From Candidatus Anderseniibacteriota bacterium (GTDB taxonomy: Bacteria; Patescibacteriota; Andersenbacteria; UBA10190): a stretch of DNA of 10,683 nucleotides. The DNA is taken from assembly GCA_003229735.1 (NCBI GenBank), contig QIFI01000031.1:1-10683 (forward strand). Direction: 5' to 3'. This document shows positions 1-4,787 of the stretch, one piece after another. Position numbers and translations under genes: made by a program. Below the pieces are notes generated by a model that was not told where the DNA came from, did not search any database, and worked only from the letters and a program-made list of their open reading frames with translations. Every line of letters starts with the position of its first letter. The first letter of the stretch is position 1.

Positions 1-147
1 TATGAAGCCCGGGCAACTGGCATCTATACTATCGCCGTCACCTGGGGCTTCCACCCTAAAAGCACCCTGTTCAAAGGTAATCCCACTGCTATCGTCAATA
101 AACCAGAGCAATTGCCGGAAAAAGTAAAAAACATCCTGGGAACATAA
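1..147 (+). CDS. HAD-family hydrolase, 3' end only (phosphoglycolate phosphatase-like)
   Basis: This is the last 48 codons of a gene that begins outside the window, read in frame 1 and ending at TAA 145-147. The stretch EARATGIYTIAVTWGF followed about 15 residues later by a Pro-Thr-Ala-Ile-Val segment and PEQLPE matches the end of the HAD-IA fold. There, the motif-IV helix (D..AA..AG) leads into a strand and a W-G-[FY]-H/R turn, and the last strand is of the 'P.AIV..P.EL' kind. Such proteins are cytosolic phosphatases acting on small phosphate esters such as phosphoglycolate or sugar phosphates. The catalytic aspartate (motif I) is outside the window, so the substrate cannot be judged. The gene points towards the truncated trpS copy and the split PsbP-like gene. 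A GC-rich hairpin lies 15 bases after its stop. Family assignment is fairly safe; the specific enzyme name is not. Confidence 0.7.
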   Translation, partial: YEARATGIYTIAVTWGFHPKSTLFKGNPTAIVNKPEQLPEKVKNILGT

Positions 148-162
148 ACAACCACAACATCA

Positions 163-179
163 CCCCCTCTTCGAGGGGG
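163..179. repeat. Perfect 7-bp GC-rich hairpin
   Basis: Arms CCCCCTC (163-169) and GAGGGGG (173-179) flank a TTC loop. It sits 15 bases after the HAD stop codon but is not followed by a T-run, so a standard intrinsic terminator is not supported. It may act as an RNA 3'-end stabiliser, or it may be a degenerate copy of a palindromic repeat related to the one in the dehydrogenase fusion at 6963-7001. Confidence 0.5.
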
Positions 180-189
180 AATAGACCGT

Positions 190-232
190 CCGACAGAGCG
201 AGCCTCGCCACCGACAGGAGAGGCTTTCGTCA
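190..232. repeat. Imperfect tandem repeat, two units of 21-22 bp
   Basis: Unit 1 (190-210) and unit 2 (211-232) both start with CCGACAG and end with a CGYCA motif (CGCCA / CGTCA), with a GAG(C/G)CT core between. They are non-coding and immediately follow the 163-179 hairpin. They could be part of one composite repeat element occupying about 160-240. Confidence 0.45.
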
Positions 233-251
233 CCATCGCCACATCTGAAAA

Positions 252-283
252 TTTAGTCATTGGATAATTAGTAATTGACTAAA
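252..283. repeat. AT-rich inverted repeat with 8-bp arms
   Basis: TTTAGTCA (252-259) and its exact complement TGACTAAA (276-283) enclose a 16-base loop. The stem is AT-rich and weak. On the minus strand it is followed by a short T-run, so a weak minus-strand terminator is conceivable. No minus-strand gene that needs one is seen nearby. Confidence 0.4.
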
Positions 284-290
284 AAGTAGA

Positions 291-311
291 AATTAAAAAT
301 TAAAAATTAAA
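291..311. repeat. Period-7 tandem repeat AATTAAA x3
   Basis: Three perfect consecutive copies of AATTAAA occupy 291-297, 298-304 and 305-311. This is low-complexity intergenic sequence. Such tracts can vary in copy number by slippage. No promoter hexamers with proper spacing to a start codon are visible around it. Confidence 0.55.
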
Positions 312-318
312 AGCGAAA

Positions 319-339
319 GGGGGTGACCAACTCTCCCCC
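319..339. repeat. G/C-rich hairpin upstream of the truncated trpS copy
   Basis: GGGGGTGA (319-326) pairs with TCTCCCCC (332-339) with one T-T mismatch and a CCAAC loop. Plus-strand reading continues into AAACAAAG without a T-tract. Minus-strand reading continues through a few bases into T-rich sequence, so terminator function in the minus direction is possible. It lies about 60 bases before the relic trpS start, where the ancestral trpS leader would have been. Confidence 0.4.
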
Positions 340-396
340 CAAACAAAGAAGGGAACCACTAAGTTGAGAAGACGAGTACAACAAGCTAAGCTAATA

Positions 397-455
397 TCAT
401 GAATCTACCCGCCAATCAAATCATTCTCTCCGGCCTTCAACCGTCCGGTGTCATT
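397..455 (+). pseudogene. Truncated duplicate of the 5' end of trpS
   Basis: Positions 397-455 match 1621-1679, the start of intact trpS, at 55 of 59 bases. The first 43 bases are identical. The four mismatches fall at the third positions of codons 14, 15, 17 and 18 and are all synonymous, so both copies encode the same 19 residues beginning MNLPANQIIL. After codon 19 (ATT, 453-455) homology ends abruptly. The frame continues for 11 unrelated codons to TAA 489-491, giving a 30-residue open frame unlikely to be a functional protein. It lacks tryptophan codons, so a classical trp attenuator peptide is not supported. The synonymous-only pattern implies that this fragment came from a working trpS allele rather than decaying in place for a long time. 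Confidence 0.85.
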
Positions 456-500
456 AAAACCAAGAGTAGACCAATGATACTCTTCCTATAATCGTCAAAA

Positions 501-506
501 TATAAT
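501..506 (+). promoter_or_regulatory. Candidate -10 box of the PsbP-like gene (leaderless)
   Basis: A perfect TATAAT at 501-506 leaves six bases before ATG 513, so transcription would start at the A of the start codon. No convincing -35 hexamer lies 16-18 bases upstream. Another TATAAT occurs at 487-492. No Shine-Dalgarno sequence precedes the ATG, which fits leaderless translation. Confidence 0.45.
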
Positions 507-512
507 CATCTC

Positions 513-1574
513 ATGATCAAACAAATAAGTCTGAAAAATCCAACCCACCTACTGATGATCGCCGTAATCACCTTAACCGTGATACTGGGGCTTATTTTTT
601 CTATACAGAGAAACAAGCAAGACCAGAACAACTGGAAAACTTTCCAATCCAAGTGGCATCCACTTATCATTAATTATCCGCCTGGTGGTCTTGTTTCACC
701 TCATGTATATACTTATGACTATGAAAAAAATATCACCACTCTTGGCAATAAAATAAATACCATCACCATTTACGCCAATGATCCCGTTACAAATTTATAC
801 ATTGAATTCTTAGATTACGAATATAATCAGTACCTTAAAGAGAATAATCAATTTAACTTGGAAAAATTTGTAAACAGTAAAATTAGTTTTTGGCGGGAAT
901 ATTAAGCTAAAAACCCATATAAGGAACCAATTACAAAAAATGGCTGGCAAGGATACTTGGTTCGGGATATTGAATATGGCATCAAAAAAGACAAAGAAAT
1001 CTTATATGTAAACCATAATAATCGACTCTACGGTATACGATTCGATGCGGATAATCCACTAGACCTAGCCATAATCAATACACTTCGCTTCGACGACGAA
1101 TGGAAAGAACCCACAAGTCCTTTCGAACCCTATAATGTCCTCGATACAGAACATTGGCAGACTTTTAAACACGCTAGATTACCATACACACTTAAATATC
1201 CACTGCAAGGCTTGATTGATTTAGGTACTGATAATAGTGGAAAGCAGATTAGTATCATCCTTCCCCCTTCTTATAGACGTGGTGTAATTATAGGCATAGT
1301 CAATACGGAAAAATTAGGGATCAATCTTGACACACGTTTTAATCTGAAAGAATTTGTTGAACAGAAAACCCAAGTAGACAATAATAAACCGACCGAGGTA
1401 ACTGAAGTAGCTGGAGAAAATTGGCAAGGCTATCAATTTACATCTCCCAATAATAACCAATTAACCAATTTATACATTGTCCACAACTCTACACTGTATT
1501 ATCTTTTCTACAACAAAAATAAACCCTTAGAAAAAACTATTGTACAATCCCTCAAATTTGTCGACCAATCATAA
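513..1574 (+). pseudogene. Membrane-anchored two-repeat PsbP-like protein, split by one in-frame TAA
   Basis: Read in one frame, 513-1574 encodes a 354-codon gene with a single TAA at 903-905 (codon 131). Residues 12-31 form a hydrophobic segment, an uncleaved anchor or signal, so the rest would face outside. Two homologous units follow. Unit 1 starts at WKTFQSKWHPLIINYP, and unit 2 starts at WQTFKHARLPYTLKYP. Each continues with an FNL(E/K)(K/E)FV segment, then a WQGY motif, then a strand ending in I.(T/Q)(L/S)L(R/K)F.D. The WQGY of unit 1 lies just after the TAA, so both sides of the stop belong to one domain. The fold resembles PsbP-like domains of surface proteins common in CPR genomes; no function is assigned. 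An apparent second start at 957 is only a TTG inside unit 1. The sequence is much richer in A/T than its neighbours. It is a recent pseudogene, a two-piece gene, or a read-through or sequence-error case. Confidence 0.75.
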
Positions 1575-1606
1575 CTTACATAATAACAAGTTTCTATATC
1601 TCTTAT

Positions 1607-1612
1607 TAAAAT
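1607..1612 (+). promoter_or_regulatory. Weak candidate -10 box before trpS
   Basis: TAAAAT at 1607-1612 lies ten bases before ATG 1623, which would give a leader of only a few bases. No good -35 hexamer was found at the right spacing. No Shine-Dalgarno sequence precedes trpS. Because the sequence upstream of 1621 belongs to the inserted segment, this promoter would be newly acquired relative to the ancestral trpS leader. Confidence 0.3.
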
Positions 1613-1622
1613 AACTCAACTC

Positions 1623-2609
1623 ATGAATCTACCCGCCAATCAAATCATTCTCTCCGGCCTTCAGCCATCCGGCGTAATTCACCTGGGTAACTATTTAGGC
1701 GCCATCAAACAATGGGTCGCGCTCCAAGCCGACAACACCGCTTATTACTGCATCGTTGACCAGCACGCTATCACCGTCGATTACCAGCCCAAAGAGCTGC
1801 CTGAACATATTCTCAATACCATCGCCACCTATCTGGCCGCCGGACTTAACCCGGACCACAGCACTATCTTCGTCCAATCTCATGTCCCGGCCCACACCGA
1901 GTTGGCCTGGCTGTTGGCCACCCAGACTCCTTTTGGAGAACTATCCCGCATGACCCAGTTCAAAGAAAAATCATCTCGACAACAAGCTGAATCTCTGGGC
2001 CTCTTCGCCTACCCCGTCCTCATGTCAGCCGACATCTTACTTTACCAAACCACCACGGTCCCCGTCGGGGCCGACCAGATCCAGCACATTGAGCTGACCC
2101 GGGATATCGCCAGACGTTTTAACAACAAGTTCGGCCGGGTTTTTACCATCCCCAAGCCATTTCTCAATAAAGATACCGCCCGCATTATGTCATTAACCAT
2201 CCCCACCAATAAAATGAGCAAAAGCGATGAACCAAACAGCTTCATCGCCATCACCGACCCGCCCGATGTGATTAGGAAAAAAATCATGGGAGCAGTCACA
2301 GAAACCGAATTCGATATTCGTTCTAATACCTCATCAATCAGCAACCTACGCAACATCTACCTGGCTTTCAGTGAAGAAGATCCCGCCGCTATTGATAACA
2401 GATTTTCATCCGGCGGTTATAAAGAGTTCAAAGAGGAGCTATCAGAACTAATCATCGACCGGCTCGCTCCCCTCCGCCAGAAATACACCGAATTCCGAGC
2501 CGACGAAAGTAATCTCCAGGACATCCTAACTAAGGGAGCTAAATCAGCAACCACTACCGCTAATCAGACTCTGGACCAGACTAAGAAAGCCATGGGATTA
2601 ACCCTATGA
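1623..2609 (+). CDS. trpS: Tryptophanyl-tRNA synthetase
   Basis: Cytosolic class Ic aminoacyl-tRNA synthetase that charges tRNA-Trp with tryptophan using ATP. The 328-residue length is usual for bacterial TrpRS. The Rossmann catalytic domain starts with ILSGLQPSGVIHLGNYLGA (residues 9-27), which holds the HIGH-type motif HLGN at 20-23. The family block MSADILLYQTTTVPVGADQ lies at 134-152, and the KMSKS loop (197-201) follows as NKMSKSDEP. The helical C-terminal anticodon-binding part follows to the end. ATG 1623 is chosen because the duplicated fragment at 399 starts at the same codon and conservation begins at about residue 8. The stop TGA 2607-2609 overlaps the next start (ATGA), so the phosphatase gene is translationally coupled. 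Its first 57 bases are repeated upstream at 399-455. Confidence 0.97.
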   Translation: MNLPANQIILSGLQPSGVIHLGNYLGAIKQWVALQADNTAYYCIVDQHAITVDYQPKELPEHILNTIATYLAAGLNPDHSTIFVQSHVPAHTELAWLLATQTPFGELSRMTQFKEKSSRQQAESLGLFAYPVLMSADILLYQTTTVPVGADQIQHIELTRDIARRFNNKFGRVFTIPKPFLNKDTARIMSLTIPTNKMSKSDEPNSFIAITDPPDVIRKKIMGAVTETEFDIRSNTSSISNLRNIYLAFSEEDPAAIDNRFSSGGYKEFKEELSELIIDRLAPLRQKYTEFRADESNLQDILTKGAKSATTTANQTLDQTKKAMGLTL

Positions 2610-3385
2610 ACCAATATCTGGACATAGCCATCACCGCCGCCCGCGCCGCCGGCGACATTATAAAACGTGACTATACTCTAACTAAAACCGTCAGCTACAA
2701 AGATGGGGGGTCCATTGTCACCACCACCGATACCGAAGCCGAAACAGCTATTCTTAATGTTCTGAATAAAAATTTCCCCGACCACGCCTTCTTCGGCGAA
2801 GAATCTGGCGACAGCGGCCGCCCGGAATCAGATTATATTTGGGTCATCGATCCTCTGGATGGCACCACCAACTTCACTCGTCAATTAAGTCAAGTAGCCG
2901 TATCCATCGCTCTCCAAAAAAACCATCAACCCCAGATAGGCGTAGTTTATAACCCCTTAACCGACCAACTGTTTTCAGCCGTTAAGAGCCGGGGTGCTTG
3001 CTTGAATAATCAACCAATATCTCCCAGCCCTACTGATAATCTGACAAAAGCTGTCATCGGTCTGGGCCGCAGCCCCCAACCAGATCGTGACGGACTAACC
3101 GACCTGATCAGCAAATTCAGCCGCCGGGCCCGCACCGTCCGCGTCCTGGGATCTCACGCCCTGCAAACCTGCTACGTGGCCAATGGCCAACTTGACGCCT
3201 ATGTTGCCGCCTCTGCCAACTATTATGACATCGCCGCCGCTTCTCTCATCGCCCAGGAAGCCGGCGCCGCCATCACTGATTTCACTACTAAAACCTGGCA
3301 GCCTGATCCCCGTGGCCGCTACGATTTACTCGCCGCCAATCCTCAACTAGCCTCGGATATCTTGAATATCCTTACCGTAACTTAA
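2606..3385 (+). CDS. Inositol monophosphatase family protein (SuhB-like)
   Basis: Mg2+-dependent, lithium-sensitive-type phosphatase of the IMPase/FBPase/CysQ superfamily; 259 residues is typical. The metal-binding residues are in place: Glu65 in FFGEESG (62-68), Asp82 and Asp85 in the signature WVIDPLDGTTNF (79-90), and Asp208 in YYDIAAASLIAQEAG (206-220), where the usual Trp of the WD motif is Tyr. A substrate-loop segment GSHALQTCYVANGQLDAYV lies at 182-200. Possible substrates are inositol-1-phosphate, 3'-phosphoadenosine phosphate, fructose-1,6-bisphosphate or a sugar phosphate, and sequence alone does not decide. The start ATG overlaps the trpS stop by four bases, with no Shine-Dalgarno, so expression depends on trpS translation. 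The last 14 bases overlap the 3' end of the opposite-strand phosphomannomutase gene. Confidence 0.93.
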   Translation: MNQYLDIAITAARAAGDIIKRDYTLTKTVSYKDGGSIVTTTDTEAETAILNVLNKNFPDHAFFGEESGDSGRPESDYIWVIDPLDGTTNFTRQLSQVAVSIALQKNHQPQIGVVYNPLTDQLFSAVKSRGACLNNQPISPSPTDNLTKAVIGLGRSPQPDRDGLTDLISKFSRRARTVRVLGSHALQTCYVANGQLDAYVAASANYYDIAAASLIAQEAGAAITDFTTKTWQPDPRGRYDLLAANPQLASDILNILTVT

Positions 3386-4703
3386 TTATTTCCTCAATCT
3401 CCCTCAACTTTTCCGCCAGTAACTCCTTACTATCTGCCTCCATATTCAGCCGTAATTTAGGCTCTGTATTACTCGGCCTCACGTTCGCCCACCAATCCTG
3501 ATATTCAAACCTGATCCCATCCAAATCAATCATTTTTTCCGCGTCACTATACTTGTCTTTTAACCTGGTAATCACTGCCTCCTTGTCCTCAACCTCATAA
3601 TTTATCTCCGGCGTTTTAGCATAGCGCCATAACGGCGCCACAATTTCCGACAGTGCCCGCTTCTGTTCTTGTATCACTTTTAGCACATACCCCATCGCGA
3701 TAATGCCGGACTCCGCGTACCAGGGCGCGAAAAAATAATGACCGGACACTTCTCCCGCGAACCAGGCTCCCTCTTCCCGCATTTTTGGTTTAATCAATGA
3801 ATGTCCCACTTTCCACATCACCGGTACTCCTCCCGCCTCGCTAATCACCTCGGCCACAGCCCGAGAAGCCCTGATATCATAAATCACCGGTGTCCCTGGA
3901 TGTTTTTTCAACACTTCCCGGCCAATCAAAGCTGTAGTAATATCCCCCGGAATTGTCTCACTCTTCTCCGTGCAAAAGAACACCCTATCTCCATCTCCAT
4001 CAAACGCCACTCCTAAATCCGCTCCTTCCCGGTTCACCACTTCGTGTAAATCTTTCATGTTTTCCCCCTTTAACGGATCCGCTTCATGGTTGGGAAATGT
4101 CCCATCCAGCTCCCAATACAAAGGCACCACTTCACCGCCAATTCTCTCAAATACTTCTTTCATCAGCATCCCGGTCATCCCATTTCCGGAATCCACCACC
4201 ATCTTTAGCCCTTCGGCGCTTACTCCTTCAGTTGCCATGTCCAGATAATCTTTCGTCACGTTTTCTTCTGTCACCTCTCCTGCCCTGGCTGCCCCTGGCC
4301 AATCCCGCTTCTCCACCAGATCCCGAATTTCCATCAGCCCCGTATCCCCCGCGATCGGAATTGCTTCTTCTCTGGTCATCTTTATTCCATTATATACGCC
4401 CGGATTATGCGAAGCCGTCACCATAATTCCCCCTTCGGCTTTAAGTTTATGCACCGCGAAATAAAATAGCGGGGACGTCGCCAACCCAATTCGCATCACC
4501 CGAACTCCGCCTTCAACCAATCCCCTGATCAATTCCGGTTCAATTTCATCCCCCGTGGGCCGCATATCCCGCGCCACTACTACTTTTTTAGCGCCCGTAA
4601 ATTCAACGTAAGCCCGCCCAATATGATAAGCCTCCTCTGCCGTAAATTCATCCGGCACTATTCCCCTAATATCGTACGCCCGATAAATATCCTTATTAAA
4701 CAT
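3372..4703 (-). CDS. manB: Phosphomannomutase/phosphoglucomutase (ManB/AlgC type)
   Basis: Cytosolic alpha-D-phosphohexomutase that interconverts hexose 1- and 6-phosphates, feeding GDP-mannose or other nucleotide-sugar synthesis. All four domains are present in 443 residues. The N-terminus has YRAYDIRGIVPDE. The phosphoserine loop is TASHNP (96-101, Ser98). The Mg2+ loop is FDGDGDR (234-240). The sugar-specificity loop is GEVSGH (317-322), with the Glu-Ser pair expected of enzymes using both mannose and glucose phosphates. The C-terminal phosphate-binding loop is RPSNTEP (409-415). The start follows the family N-terminus (FNKDIYRAYDIRG) and a candidate promoter placed so that the mRNA is almost leaderless. 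It follows the dehydrogenase fusion on the same strand after an 84-base gap, and it overlaps the phosphatase gene tail to tail by 14 bases. Confidence 0.96.
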   Translation of the reverse strand: MFNKDIYRAYDIRGIVPDEFTAEEAYHIGRAYVEFTGAKKVVVARDMRPTGDEIEPELIRGLVEGGVRVMRIGLATSPLFYFAVHKLKAEGGIMVTASHNPGVYNGIKMTREEAIPIAGDTGLMEIRDLVEKRDWPGAARAGEVTEENVTKDYLDMATEGVSAEGLKMVVDSGNGMTGMLMKEVFERIGGEVVPLYWELDGTFPNHEADPLKGENMKDLHEVVNREGADLGVAFDGDGDRVFFCTEKSETIPGDITTALIGREVLKKHPGTPVIYDIRASRAVAEVISEAGGVPVMWKVGHSLIKPKMREEGAWFAGEVSGHYFFAPWYAESGIIAMGYVLKVIQEQKRALSEIVAPLWRYAKTPEINYEVEDKEAVITRLKDKYSDAEKMIDLDGIRFEYQDWWANVRPSNTEPKLRLNMEADSKELLAEKLREIEEIIKLR

Positions 4704-4711
4704 ATGACCAG

Positions 4712-4740
4712 ATCATACTAATAACAATCCCGATTTACAA
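4712..4740 (-). promoter_or_regulatory. Candidate sigma-70-type promoter of manB
   Basis: On the minus strand TTGTAA (4740-4735) and TATGAT (4717-4712) are separated by exactly 17 bases and match the consensus at 4/6 and 5/6 positions. Eight bases separate the -10 box from ATG 4703, so the mRNA would have zero to two leader bases. The -35 hexamer lies within a dyad GATTT-GT-AAATC (complement of 4732-4743) that could serve as a small operator or be chance. Confidence 0.5.
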
Positions 4741-4787
4741 ATCAATAACTCGCTCACCCACAAATAACCCGTCATTATTTTTTACCT

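Larger units (their letters stand above)
148..512. other. Gene-poor stretch with hairpins, repeats and a trpS relic
   Basis: No convincing gene lies here on either strand. The stretch is a mosaic of a GC-rich hairpin (163-179), an imperfect tandem repeat (190-232), an AT-rich inverted repeat (252-283), a period-7 tract (291-311), a G5/C5 hairpin (319-339) and the truncated trpS start (397-455). The switch from very GC-rich (160-240) to almost pure A/T (241-312) and back within 150 bases suggests several separate insertions or repeat expansions. A 78-codon minus-strand open frame crosses 24-260, but it also covers the end of the HAD gene and shows no domain. Confidence 0.6.

Noticed and set aside
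24..260. Minus-strand 78-codon open frame
   Set aside because: It overlaps the HAD gene and GC-rich repeats, shows no domain or initiation signal, and is best explained by repeat sequence.
311..398. T-box riboswitch upstream of the trpS relic
   Set aside because: The GGGGGTGACC and GGGAACC stretches recall a T-box bulge, but the needed TGGN core with its flanks, a Trp specifier loop and a terminator with a T-run are absent.
455..475. Similarity of AAACCAAGAGTAGACCAA to AAACCAAAAAGTAGACCAA near 9098-9115 as a shared attachment site
   Set aside because: The match is short and gapped, the second copy lies inside the antitoxin-like coding region, and no other sign of integration is present there.
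399..491. trp leader peptide (attenuator)
   Set aside because: The 30-residue frame has no tryptophan codons, and its first 19 codons are plainly a copy of the trpS start.
906..956. Alternative genetic code explaining the in-frame stop
   Set aside because: The internal stop is TAA, and TAA ends several intact genes in the window, as do TGA and TAG, so no codon reassignment fits.
957..1574. Independent second gene starting at TTG 957
   Set aside because: It starts inside a domain, has no promoter or ribosome binding site, and is in phase with the first half across one TAA.
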